NCBI GenBank assembly: GCA_017560175.1
Contig: JAFYOK010000177.1
Location: 1-16,477 of the forward strand
Source: Clostridia bacterium
Lineage (GTDB): Bacteria; Bacillota; Clostridia; Oscillospirales; Butyricicoccaceae
Length of the DNA: 16,477 bases
Direction of reading: 5' to 3'
Below, piece by piece: positions 7,819 through 14,499 of the stretch. Position 1 is the first letter of the stretch. Each line of letters opens with the position of its first letter. The notes under the pieces were generated by a model. The model saw nothing but the letters and a program-made list of their open reading frames with translations, had not been told where the DNA came from and ran no database searches. The translations under genes and the position numbers were made by a program.

Positions 7819-8787
7819 ATGGAAGATATACGCTTTGCAATTCTGATCGATTCGGAAAATATTTCCGCAAAATACATTAAATATATCCTCGGTGAGGTCA
7901 CCAAGTATGGCGTCATCACCTACAAGCGCATCTATGGTGACTGGACCACATCCCAGGCCGGTAAGTGGAAGAATGCCCTTTTGGAATATTCTCTCATGCC
8001 CGTGCAGCAGTTCCGTAACACCGTGGGTAAAAACAGTTCCGACTCGGCACTGATCATCGATGCCATGGATATTCTCTACGGCGGAGATGTCGACGGTTTC
8101 TGCATTGTTTCCAGCGATAGTGACTTTACCCGCCTGGCCTCCCGTCTGCGAGAATCGGGTAAGCAGGTCATCGGTATGGGTGAGAAGAAAACACCCCGTT
8201 CCTTCCGTGCAGCCTGCACCGTCTTTACCTGCCTCGAACTGCTGGTGGAGCAGGAGGATGAAGGCGGCAACGGTACCACCGTTGAGATTATTGGCTGTGA
8301 ATGTGATCCTGTCGAAACGCAGGAAACGGTCAGCCGTGCCACCATTGAAAATGATATTGCAGCCATCATTGCCGAAAATACCGACCATTCCCGTCTGACC
8401 GGCCTGGCCGAGATCGGCAACCGTTTGCTCAAGAAGTATTCCGATTTCGACGTCCGCACTTACGGCTACAGCACCCTGTCCAAGTTTGTGGCCGAAATGG
8501 ATCGCTTTGAACTGATCGACGACAAGGGCGGCCCTGTGGTCAAGCTGCGCAATACCGATGACCGCAAGGCCGACATCGAGAGTCACATCCGCAAAACAGT
8601 GGCTGCTGCCGGAAAGAACGGCATCGAGCTGGGTTTGCTGGGTCAGGGCATCTACCGTACCTTTAATGGCTTCAAGCCCAAGGACTTTGGATATAATACC
8701 CTTGCCAACTTCATACGCAGTGTGGATGGCATCGAGATCATCCGCGGTAAGGACAACAGCCAGACCGTTAAGAGCAAAAATAAGTAA
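7819..8787 (+). CDS. NYN (PIN-like) domain protein with two LOTUS/OST-HTH domains
   Basis: A putative RNA-processing protein of 322 residues. The NYN domain (about residues 4-140) has the PIN-like acidic pattern: D11 and N14 in LIDSENIS, D75 in NSSDSA, D81/D84, and D100/D102 in IVSSDSDFTRLA. It also has the family's KTPRSFRAAC stretch. Two winged-helix LOTUS domains follow, at about 173-245 and 252-318, each ending in a paired motif: TYGYSTLSKFV and DFGYNTLANFI. NYN domains are metal-dependent ribonucleases and LOTUS domains bind RNA, reportedly including G-rich RNA. RNA cleavage or surveillance is therefore likely, but the target is unknown. I prefer the ATG at 7819 (residue 4 of the longest frame), because AAAGGAG (7801-7807) is 11 bases before it but only two before the ATG at 7810. 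It is a single gene with its own terminator. Confidence 0.9.
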   Translation: MEDIRFAILIDSENISAKYIKYILGEVTKYGVITYKRIYGDWTTSQAGKWKNALLEYSLMPVQQFRNTVGKNSSDSALIIDAMDILYGGDVDGFCIVSSDSDFTRLASRLRESGKQVIGMGEKKTPRSFRAACTVFTCLELLVEQEDEGGNGTTVEIIGCECDPVETQETVSRATIENDIAAIIAENTDHSRLTGLAEIGNRLLKKYSDFDVRTYGYSTLSKFVAEMDRFELIDDKGGPVVKLRNTDDRKADIESHIRKTVAAAGKNGIELGLLGQGIYRTFNGFKPKDFGYNTLANFIRSVDGIEIIRGKDNSQTVKSKNK

Positions 8788-8792
8788 AAGAC

Positions 8793-8829
8793 AGCACCCC
8801 ATCCGCGATAAATCGGATGGGGTGCTTTT
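8793..8829. terminator. Bidirectional terminator between NYN-LOTUS and spore-coat genes
   Basis: Thirteen perfect pairs (8793-8805 with 8814-8826) enclose an eight-base loop, followed by TTTT on the plus strand. The minus strand reads out into TGTCTTTTAC. It lies between convergent genes, eight bases from one stop and four bases from the other. Confidence 0.88.
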
Positions 8830-8832
8830 ACA

Positions 8833-9114
8833 TTACTGCATATTCGAAAACTTCTGTCGGGTCTGATGGATCTGATCCTGAGGTGCTTGGGCAGGGGGAT
8901 ACCAGCCCTTTCTGGCCATGTGGTCATAGACGGTCTGCTGCATCATCAGCACTTCCCGCAGGCCATCGTTCATAGCCGTGCGGACATTGGGTGTGGCCGA
9001 TTCGATGGTACCGTGCATATAGAGGTCGGCCATCCCCTTGGTCTCCATCAGGATGGTTTCGCAGATCATGCGTTCCTGCTGATCCTGCATCTGCATATTG
9101 TTCTGATCGTTCAT
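8833..9114 (-). CDS. Spore coat protein, CotF-like domain
   Basis: A 93-residue protein of the Coat F family. It begins with a Met/Gln-rich stretch (MNDQNNMQMQDQQERM) and then ICETILMETKGMADLYMHGTIES (about residues 18-40), the characteristic CotF-like helix. LREVLMMQQTVYDHMARKGWY (about 52-72) follows, with the typical MARKGWYP ending, and then a Pro/Gln-rich tail. It is predicted to be a small four-helix, ferritin-like protein deposited in the spore coat. GGGAGG (9122-9127) supports the ATG at 9114. It is 14 bases downstream of a second small coat-type gene, so the two form an operon. Its presence implies that the host can sporulate. Confidence 0.88.
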   Translation of the reverse strand: MNDQNNMQMQDQQERMICETILMETKGMADLYMHGTIESATPNVRTAMNDGLREVLMMQQTVYDHMARKGWYPPAQAPQDQIHQTRQKFSNMQ

Positions 9115-9128
9115 GTCGTTTCCTCCCG

Positions 9129-9302
9129 TTACAGCAGCTGGAACAGCTTGTCAAAAAGGGTCTGATGTCTCTGCGCCATGTCGGACACCATATTTTTAAG
9201 GGTGGGATCCTGCAGACAGTCGGCATTCCGGGTGCAGCAGGTTTTCATGTGCTTTTCATGGTTGAGTGCGTCTTCGATATAAAGAAGCTCCTTGGGACTC
9301 AT
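9129..9302 (-). CDS. Small spore-coat-associated protein, 57 residues
   Basis: A short gene upstream of the CotF-like gene, encoding 57 residues from MSPKELLYIEDALNHEKHM to DKLFQLL. The KELLYIEDALNHEKH start and the QDPTLKN and RHQTLFDKL segments resemble the short helical proteins paired with CotF genes in Clostridia. The fold is predicted to be helical with three Cys (22, 23 and 29). The ribosome binding site GGAGGTGATC (9305-9314) matches the 16S anti-Shine-Dalgarno sequence over ten bases, with GGAGG ending seven bases before the ATG. The deep codon-level match to coding structure and the perfect RBS make it a real gene despite its length. It probably acts with the downstream coat protein during sporulation. 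Confidence 0.85.
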   Translation of the reverse strand: MSPKELLYIEDALNHEKHMKTCCTRNADCLQDPTLKNMVSDMAQRHQTLFDKLFQLL

Positions 9303-9304
9303 GA

Positions 9305-9314
9305 GATCACCTCC
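9305..9314 (-). promoter_or_regulatory. Ten-base perfect Shine-Dalgarno sequence
   Basis: GGAGGTGATC on the minus strand is fully complementary to the conserved 16S rRNA 3' end. It fixes the start of the 57-residue coat-associated gene at 9302 and predicts very strong translation. Confidence 0.8.
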
Positions 9315-9328
9315 GTAAGATTTCGCAG

Positions 9329-9357
9329 ATAGTATGGACAGAAGGAGCAGCGATTAT
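9329..9357 (-). promoter_or_regulatory. Possible sigma-E-like sporulation promoter for the coat operon
   Basis: On the minus strand CATACTAT (9329-9336) matches seven of eight bases of the sigma-E -10 consensus CATACAAT. ATAAT (9353-9357) lies 16 bases upstream, close to the usual ATATT-type -35. The position, about 27 bases before the start codon, and the coat function of the genes support it. The spacing is slightly long. Confidence 0.4.
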
Positions 9358-9378
9358 GTGGCGGCAGAGATAATTCGA

Positions 9379-9407
9379 TTGCGAAAACTGCCGTTTTGAT
9401 ATATACT
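9379..9407 (+). promoter_or_regulatory. Sigma-A promoter for the DUF896 gene
   Basis: TTGCGA (9379-9384) and TATACT (9402-9407) are separated by 17 bases. Transcription would begin near 9414, giving a leader of about 27 bases with GGAGGTGA upstream of the ATG at 9441. Confidence 0.65.
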
Positions 9408-9440
9408 AAGTGGGAAAGAATGAAAAACGGAGGTGAAACG

Positions 9441-9665
9441 ATGACACAGGAAAAGATCGACCGTATCAACGAACTGGCCCGTCTGGCCAAGGAGCGCGAA
9501 CTGACCGAGGAAGAAACAGCCGAGCGCAATGCGCTGCGCCGCGAATATATTGATTCGGTCAAGGCCAGCCTTGTCGGCCAGCTGGACAATACCTATATCG
9601 TCGATGAGAAGGGCAACAAGACCCCTCTGAACAAAAAGAAGAACAAGAATAAGTTTCTGTCTTAA
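9441..9665 (+). CDS. DUF896 family protein (YnzC-like)
   Basis: A 74-residue DUF896 protein. It has the family start MTQEKIDRINELARLAKERELTEEE, then RREYIDSVKASL (about residues 35-46), QLDNTYIVDE and a Lys/Asn-rich tail KKKNKNKFLS. In Bacillus, YnzC belongs to an operon with the SOS division inhibitor YneA; the molecular function of the family is not settled. The fold is a short two-helix hairpin in the N-terminal 45 residues. The ATG at 9441 is chosen over the ATG at 9396 because GGAGGTGA (9429-9436) places GGAGG seven bases before it and because 9396 lies upstream of the predicted -10 box. It stands alone here between a divergent coat operon and a convergent flavodoxin gene. Confidence 0.9.
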   Translation: MTQEKIDRINELARLAKERELTEEETAERNALRREYIDSVKASLVGQLDNTYIVDEKGNKTPLNKKKNKNKFLS

Positions 9666-9671
9666 ATAAAG

Positions 9672-9697
9672 AAAAGCCCCTCGAAATGAGGGGCTTT
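9672..9697. terminator. Bidirectional terminator between DUF896 and EFR1 genes
   Basis: An eight-pair stem (9675-9682 with 9688-9695) encloses a five-base loop. Extra A-T pairs at the base extend it. The plus side ends TTT; the minus side continues TTTTCTTTATTT, so it should stop the flavodoxin transcript well. Confidence 0.83.
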
Positions 9698-9711
9698 GGC
9701 CTATCACAGGA

Positions 9712-10482
9712 TCAGATAAAGAACTTGCTTTCCTGTCTTGCAGCCAGGCGCTCGTTGAAGCCGACGCAGAACTCGTCGTAAGCGGGATTCTGTATAGCCT
9801 TGGCCTTCATGGGGCAGACCGGAATGCAGCGGAAGCAGGAGATGCACTTGTCGTTGTCGATGGTCTGGTTGTCTTCACCGATGGCACCGGCAGGGCAGGC
9901 CTTGCGGCAGGCGCCGCAGTTTACGCAGCTATCCATGGTCGAGGGGCGGAACTTGCCGCCGTTGCCGCCATCCTTATAGGGGCGGTTGCCGGGGATGACT
10001 TCGGTCTTGTCGACAATGCCGTTCTTCAGGCTCTCGAGGACCTTGCGGCCAAAGGCTTCATCTTCTGCCAGATCTTCGGCAGTGGGACGGCCGACGGCGA
10101 TGGTGCCAAAAGTATGCTGGGCGACCATAGCGGCAGCGCCAACGGGAACAAAGCCGTTATCCTTGGCCATGTCGCAGAGCTCGACCAGAGCATCGTCGAA
10201 GTCGCGGTTGCCGTAAGCGGTGGTGACGATGCAGGGTGTACCTTCGCCCTTAAAGGCGGCCAGACGAGGCATGGCGATCTTGGGAATACGTCCGCCATAG
10301 CAGGGTGCACCGAAGATGACCAGTTCATCGGGGCCGAAGGTCTTGGGCTGAACGGCATCGGCAAGAGCTGTTACATCGATGACTTCGACGGGACAGCCGA
10401 TGCCCTTGGCAATGGCCATGGCACTCTTTCTGGAAGTGCCGGTGGCCGAAAATACGATCACAGTAGTTTTAACAGGATTCAT
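9712..10482 (-). CDS. EFR1-type flavodoxin fused to 2x[4Fe-4S] ferredoxin
   Basis: A 256-residue cytosolic electron-transfer protein. The N-terminal flavodoxin-like domain (about residues 5-155) has an FMN phosphate loop SATGTSRKS (12-20), an isoalloxazine loop GAPCYGGRIP (58-67) and AYGNRDFDDAL (89-99). The C-terminal part carries two CxxCxxCxxxCP clusters, at C186-C196 and C213-C223, which should bind two [4Fe-4S] centres. This architecture matches EFR1 family proteins of anaerobic Firmicutes, whose partners are poorly defined. FMN and clusters in one chain suggest internal electron relay between a low-potential donor and an unknown acceptor. AAGGAGG (10490-10496) supports the start. It is a single-gene unit with an extended -10 promoter and a downstream terminator. 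Confidence 0.92.
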   Translation of the reverse strand: MNPVKTTVIVFSATGTSRKSAMAIAKGIGCPVEVIDVTALADAVQPKTFGPDELVIFGAPCYGGRIPKIAMPRLAAFKGEGTPCIVTTAYGNRDFDDALVELCDMAKDNGFVPVGAAAMVAQHTFGTIAVGRPTAEDLAEDEAFGRKVLESLKNGIVDKTEVIPGNRPYKDGGNGGKFRPSTMDSCVNCGACRKACPAGAIGEDNQTIDNDKCISCFRCIPVCPMKAKAIQNPAYDEFCVGFNERLAARQESKFFI

Positions 10483-10515
10483 GGATAAGCCTCCTTACAG
10501 AACTTGGATGGGTAG

Positions 10516-10545
10516 ATTATACCACTCTGAGGGAAGCGGGAGCAA
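10516..10545 (-). promoter_or_regulatory. Sigma-A promoter with extended -10 for the EFR1 gene
   Basis: On the minus strand TGG-TATAAT (-10 at 10516-10521) is an extended perfect -10 box. TTGCTC (10540-10545) lies 18 bases upstream. The layout is the same as the promoter of the EamA gene. Confidence 0.7.
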
Positions 10546-10593
10546 GCCGTGACCACATAGATTGTCAGTTTGAACAGAAAAGGAGCGTATATT

Positions 10594-11892
10594 ATGGATA
10601 TCTTAAAAGAAAGTCTGGCACTGGCCGAATATACCACAGCCATCCGCCGCCACCTGCACGAGAACCCCGAGCTTTCGGGCCGTGAGTTCAACACCATCAA
10701 GCTGATCTGCAGCGAACTGGATCAGATCGGCATCGACTATGTCAATATCCCCGACGGCGGCGTTCTGGCCACCATCGACGGTCCCTTTCCCGGTAAGACC
10801 GTTCTGCTGCGCGCCGACTGTGACGCGCTGCCCATCCAGGAACTGCCCGAGAATGCCAAGCAGCCCAAGGTCTGCGTTTCCAAGGTTCCCGGCGTTGCCC
10901 ACATGTGCGGCCATGACGGCCACACTGCCATGCTGCTGTCGGCAGCCAGGATCCTCAAGGCCAACCGGGATCAGATCAAGGGCCGCGTATATCTGCTCTT
11001 TGAGCGTGGTGAAGAGGGCAGCGGCAACATCTACTGGGTCTTTAAGTATTTTGAAGAACACGGCATCAAGATCGACGCTTCCTTTGCCGAGCATACCGAT
11101 ACAGGTCTGACACCCGGCCATGTCGCTTGCCAGGCAGGTCCTGCCCATGCCGGTGCCGTCGGCTATCAGATCAAGATCACAGGCAAGGGCGGCCACGGTT
11201 CCCGTCCCGATATGTCCATCAACCCCATCGACTGCTTTGTATCCATCTATGAGTGCATCAAGTCGATCCGCATGAATTACATAGAACCCACCGTTATTCT
11301 GACCAACTCCATGGGTATGGTTCAGGCCGGTGCAGCAGGCAACGTCATTCCTCAGGAGCTGACCTTTGGCGGCACCTGCCGTTTCTATGATGCCGCAGCA
11401 GGCAATATGTTCAAGCAGAAGCTGGTAGAGATCTGCAAGGCACAGGCTGCCCTTTTCGACTGCAAGGTTGAGTTTGAAAAGCTGAGCGGCCCCATCCTGC
11501 CCGTTATCAACAATGCCAAGCTGTCGGCCATCGGTACAGCGGCCATCAAGGAAGCGCTGGGTGAAGAGGCCATCGGCCATAAGCCCCTCAACATGGGTTC
11601 GGAGAGCTATTCCTACCTGAGCACCTACTTCCCCGGTGTTATGATGCGCATCGGCATCGGCAACCCCGAAAAGGGTATGACGGTCGGCGGCCACAATCCC
11701 GGCTATGACCTGGATGAAACCGGCCTGCCCTACGGCACAGCCTGCTATGTTGCTGCCGGTCTGGGCTTCCTCAATTCCGATGAGATCGTCGAAAACGAGG
11801 GCAACGATGACCTGCGCGCCAAGAACATCGATGAGATGTATGCGTTCACCAGCAGCGTCATTCCTCCCCACCTGGATCATCTGCAGAAGTAA
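10594..11892 (+). CDS. M20D family amidohydrolase/peptidase, tandem copy 1
   Basis: A 432-residue zinc-type hydrolase of the M20D (AbgB/HipO/IAA-amino-acid hydrolase) family, cleaving N-acyl or peptide amide bonds. The N-terminal signature RRHLHENPELSGREF (18-32) is clear. Predicted metal ligands are C105 and H107 (MCGHDGH), E141 (GEEG), H167 and H367. H201 in GKGGHGSRPD lies in the inserted dimerisation domain (about 187-300). The chain is about 40 residues longer than usual, because of a tail ending PPHLDHLQK. The ATG at 10594 follows AAAAGGAG by eight bases; the TTG at 10570 precedes that site and is rejected. A close paralogue follows 29 bases downstream. No signal peptide is seen, so it is cytosolic. 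The substrate is unknown. No strong promoter was recognised upstream. Confidence 0.92.
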   Translation: MDILKESLALAEYTTAIRRHLHENPELSGREFNTIKLICSELDQIGIDYVNIPDGGVLATIDGPFPGKTVLLRADCDALPIQELPENAKQPKVCVSKVPGVAHMCGHDGHTAMLLSAARILKANRDQIKGRVYLLFERGEEGSGNIYWVFKYFEEHGIKIDASFAEHTDTGLTPGHVACQAGPAHAGAVGYQIKITGKGGHGSRPDMSINPIDCFVSIYECIKSIRMNYIEPTVILTNSMGMVQAGAAGNVIPQELTFGGTCRFYDAAAGNMFKQKLVEICKAQAALFDCKVEFEKLSGPILPVINNAKLSAIGTAAIKEALGEEAIGHKPLNMGSESYSYLSTYFPGVMMRIGIGNPEKGMTVGGHNPGYDLDETGLPYGTACYVAAGLGFLNSDEIVENEGNDDLRAKNIDEMYAFTSSVIPPHLDHLQK

Positions 11893-11921
11893 AAAGGTAT
11901 ATTCTTGAAGGAGTAAATCGT

Positions 11922-13220
11922 ATGGATATTTTAAAGGAAAGCCTGGCACTGGCCGAATATACCACAGCCATCCGCCGTCATCTGCACGAAAATCCCGAAC
12001 TTTCGGGCCGTGAGTTCAATACCGTCAAGCTGATCTGCAGCGAACTGGATCAGATCGGCATTGATTATGTCAATATCCCCGACGGCGGCGTTCTGGCCAC
12101 CATCGACGGTCCCGTTCCCGGCAAGACCGTTCTGCTCCGCGCCGACTGTGACGCGCTGCCCATTGAAGAGCTGCCCCATAACCCTAAGCAGCCCAAGGTC
12201 TGCGTTTCTAAGGTTCCCGGTGTTTCCCACATGTGCGGCCATGACAGCCATACCGCTATGCTGCTGACCGCAGCCAAGATCCTCAAGGCCAATCAGGATC
12301 AGATCAAGGGCCGCGTCTATCTGCTCTTTGAGCGCGGCGAAGAGGGCGGCGGCAACATCTACTGGATCTTCAAGTATTTTGAAGAACAGGGCGTCAAGAT
12401 CGATGCATCCTTTGCCGGTCATACCGATGTCAGCCTGATACCCGGTTATATCGGCTGCCAGGGCGGCCCCTCCTATGCAGGTGCCCTTGGTTATCAGATC
12501 AAGATCACAGGCAAGGGCGGCCACGGTTCCCGTCCCGATATGTCCATCAACCCCATCGATTGCTTTGTATCCATCTACGAGTGCATCAAGTCGATCCGCA
12601 TGAATTATGTCGAGCCCACCGTCATCATGACCAACTCCATGGGTATGGTCAAGGCCGGTGCAGCAGGCAACGTCATTCCCCAGGAGCTGACCTTCGGCGG
12701 CACCTGCCGTTTCTATGATGCAGCTGCAGGCAATATCTTTAAGACCAAGCTGGTGGAGATCTGCGAGGCGCAGGCCGCTCTCTTTGACTGCAAGGTCGAG
12801 TTTGAGAAGCTGACCGGCCCCACCCTGCCTGTCATCAATAACAACAAGCTGGCGGCCATCGGTGCAAAGGCCATCCGGGCGGCGCTGGGCGATGAGGCCG
12901 TTAAGGTCCTTCCCCTCAACATGGGTTCGGAGAGTTACTCCTACTTCAGCACCTACTATCCCAGCGTCATGATGGCCATCGGTATCGGCAACCCCGAAAA
13001 GGGTATGACCATCATTCAGCACAATCCCGGTTTTGACCTGGATGAAGACGGTATGCCCTATGGTGCGGCCGCTTATGTTGCAGCCGGCCTCGGTTTCCTG
13101 GCTGCCGACGAGGTCGTTGAGCATGAGAGCGATCCTGTTCTGCGTGCCAAGAATATCGATGAACTGCGCGCGTTTACCGGAAGCAAGACCCCTCCCCATC
13201 TGGATCATCTGCAGAAGTAA
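11922..13220 (+). CDS. M20D family amidohydrolase/peptidase, tandem copy 2
   Basis: A second 432-residue M20D amidohydrolase, aligned to the upstream copy without gaps. I count about 69 amino-acid differences, so identity is about 84%. All predicted metal ligands are kept (C105, H107, E141, H167, H367), but the residue after the second motif Asp is Ser (MCGHDSH) instead of Gly. Differences cluster at residues 166-190 and 310-420, near the catalytic cleft and the C-terminal tail. The first 60 residues are almost identical. This suggests retained catalysis with altered substrate preference rather than decay. AAGGAG (11908-11913) supports the start. The pair is presumably co-transcribed and ends at a strong terminator. 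Confidence 0.92.
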   Translation: MDILKESLALAEYTTAIRRHLHENPELSGREFNTVKLICSELDQIGIDYVNIPDGGVLATIDGPVPGKTVLLRADCDALPIEELPHNPKQPKVCVSKVPGVSHMCGHDSHTAMLLTAAKILKANQDQIKGRVYLLFERGEEGGGNIYWIFKYFEEQGVKIDASFAGHTDVSLIPGYIGCQGGPSYAGALGYQIKITGKGGHGSRPDMSINPIDCFVSIYECIKSIRMNYVEPTVIMTNSMGMVKAGAAGNVIPQELTFGGTCRFYDAAAGNIFKTKLVEICEAQAALFDCKVEFEKLTGPTLPVINNNKLAAIGAKAIRAALGDEAVKVLPLNMGSESYSYFSTYYPSVMMAIGIGNPEKGMTIIQHNPGFDLDEDGMPYGAAAYVAAGLGFLAADEVVEHESDPVLRAKNIDELRAFTGSKTPPHLDHLQK

Positions 13221-13233
13221 GAGATCAGAAATC

Positions 13234-13269
13234 AAAAACAGTATCCGTTTTTCGGATACTGTTTTTTTT
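13234..13269 (+). terminator. Strong terminator after the M20D pair
   Basis: A nine-pair stem (13239-13247 with 13253-13261) with a five-T loop is extended by A-T pairs and followed by eight T's. It separates the amidohydrolases from the ECF operon. Confidence 0.92.
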
Positions 13270-13278
13270 CGCAAAGGC

Positions 13279-13304
13279 GCAACCAAACAGGGAAAGAGAA
13301 CGTC
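13279..13304 (+). promoter_or_regulatory. ECF-type promoter for the lipoprotein-sigma-anti-sigma operon
   Basis: GCAACC (13279-13284) and CGTC (13301-13304) are separated by 16 bases, followed by TAATAA. The pair resembles ECF promoters (AAC-containing -35, CGTC -10). It lies just after the upstream terminator and about 60 bases before the first gene. No sigma-A promoter of comparable quality was seen. Confidence 0.6.
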
Positions 13305-13366
13305 TAATAAAGTGAAAAGACAAAATAGCAGAGAACCTCTCTTGAAGATAGCGAAAGGAGCGCCCT

Positions 13367-14488
13367 ATGAAAAAACAGAATTGGAAGATGCTCAGCCTTG
13401 TTGTGGCTCTGTTTCTGCTGACAGCCTGTGGAAAAACGGCTGCGGAAGAAATGCCTCAGACCGAATCGGAAGAAACAGTAAAGACGGAAGAGATGAGCGT
13501 AGATAAAGAAATGATCCATGAGGAGGCAGAGCCCGAAACCATGGATACCTATGCCGATATTCTGCAGGTCTATGAAAAGGCGCAGCAGGAGAAATGGACA
13601 GGTGATGTGCTGATCGAGAAGGAACTGAGTCTGTTGGCACTCGACAGCTATGGTCGTTTGGGTTCTGTGCAGATGGATCTGGACAATGACGATTCTCCCG
13701 AGCTGCTGATTGGTGCAGTTGATGATCCCATCCTCTATGATCTGTATACACTGGAAAACGGCAAGGCAGTTCGTGTGGCAATGTCGCAAGCCCGTGACCG
13801 TTGGTATCTTGGTGTTGAAGAGGCCGGTGGATGGTTTCTGACCAATGAAGGGTCTTCGGGCGCAGAAAGCAGCACATGGTTCTATCATACCCTTGATGGT
13901 ACAAAGCTGCCCATGCACCAGGGTATTCTTTATCAGGATGGAAAATGGTATATGACCTATGAACGAAGCTTTGATACCGAAGGCGCCGAGGCGATCGAAA
14001 AGGATCTGGGCCGTGGGGTAGTAGAGGCTTATGAGATGCATTATACCCAGCCGTCGTATACCTTTTTGGGCAGTTCCGACAATGCAGCTGTGGATTATTC
14101 GGGAGATATGACCGAATGGATGTATCGTCCCTCGGCGGAAGATGCCGTGTTCCGGGCACTCTGTACCATCGACAGCTGCAGCTATGGTACGGCAGGCGCT
14201 TCCCTTGCACAGCAGGCGGCTGCCGAAGCCGTTCTTTCGCTGAGTGAACAGGAAGATGTGGGTACAGGTCTCAGAACCTATCTGGAAGGCATGAATGCCA
14301 CCCAGCTGGATTACTTCTCTTTCCAGTGGCAGATGATTTACCCTATGGCAGAAAAGCTGCCTGAAGCGGATACAGAACGATTGGAGATCCTGAACGATCT
14401 GGTGCATGGCATCCTGCAGGAGCTGGGCGTGACAGATGTATGGAAATCCCATACCGACCTGGAGCCTTTTTGGGAATGGACAGAATGA
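13367..14488 (+). CDS. Putative lipoprotein of an ECF sigma operon
   Basis: A 373-residue secreted lipoprotein of unknown function. A lysine-rich start is followed by a hydrophobic segment (8-19) and the lipobox LTAC, with Cys21 as the lipidation site. An acidic, low-complexity linker follows (about 22-60). Next comes a folded region containing DLDNDDSPELLIG (104-116), an Asp-rich calcium-binding-like loop of the DxDxD type common in cell-surface lipoproteins. The C-terminal third is helical. AAAGGAG (13354-13360) supports the ATG. It is the first gene behind the ECF-type promoter and lies 11 bases before the sigma gene. It may sense or respond to envelope conditions, but its ligand is not evident. 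No named family was recognised with confidence. Confidence 0.85.
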   Translation: MKKQNWKMLSLVVALFLLTACGKTAAEEMPQTESEETVKTEEMSVDKEMIHEEAEPETMDTYADILQVYEKAQQEKWTGDVLIEKELSLLALDSYGRLGSVQMDLDNDDSPELLIGAVDDPILYDLYTLENGKAVRVAMSQARDRWYLGVEEAGGWFLTNEGSSGAESSTWFYHTLDGTKLPMHQGILYQDGKWYMTYERSFDTEGAEAIEKDLGRGVVEAYEMHYTQPSYTFLGSSDNAAVDYSGDMTEWMYRPSAEDAVFRALCTIDSCSYGTAGASLAQQAAAEAVLSLSEQEDVGTGLRTYLEGMNATQLDYFSFQWQMIYPMAEKLPEADTERLEILNDLVHGILQELGVTDVWKSHTDLEPFWEWTE

Positions 14489-14499
14489 AAGGATAAAAC

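Larger units (their letters stand above)
10594..13220 (+). repeat. Tandem gene duplication, unit offset 1328 bases
   Basis: Each base of copy 1 maps to copy 2 at a constant offset of 1328 bases over the whole coding length. A 68-base block is fully identical (11164-11231 with 12492-12559), covering the GKGGHGSRPDMSINPI codons. The duplication covers the coding region only; the two leaders differ apart from the ribosome binding site. Confidence 0.9.

Noticed and set aside
10497..10593. A promoter for the M20D pair between the divergent genes
   Set aside because: The gap is short. TAGATT at 10558 has no -35 partner, and the TATAAT there reads on the minus strand. A promoter must exist but I could not identify it.
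10603..13286. Two antisense frames of about 450 codons opposite the M20D genes
   Set aside because: Both are present because the sense genes are near-identical copies with biased codons. Their similarity to each other reflects the duplication, and neither has a ribosome binding site.
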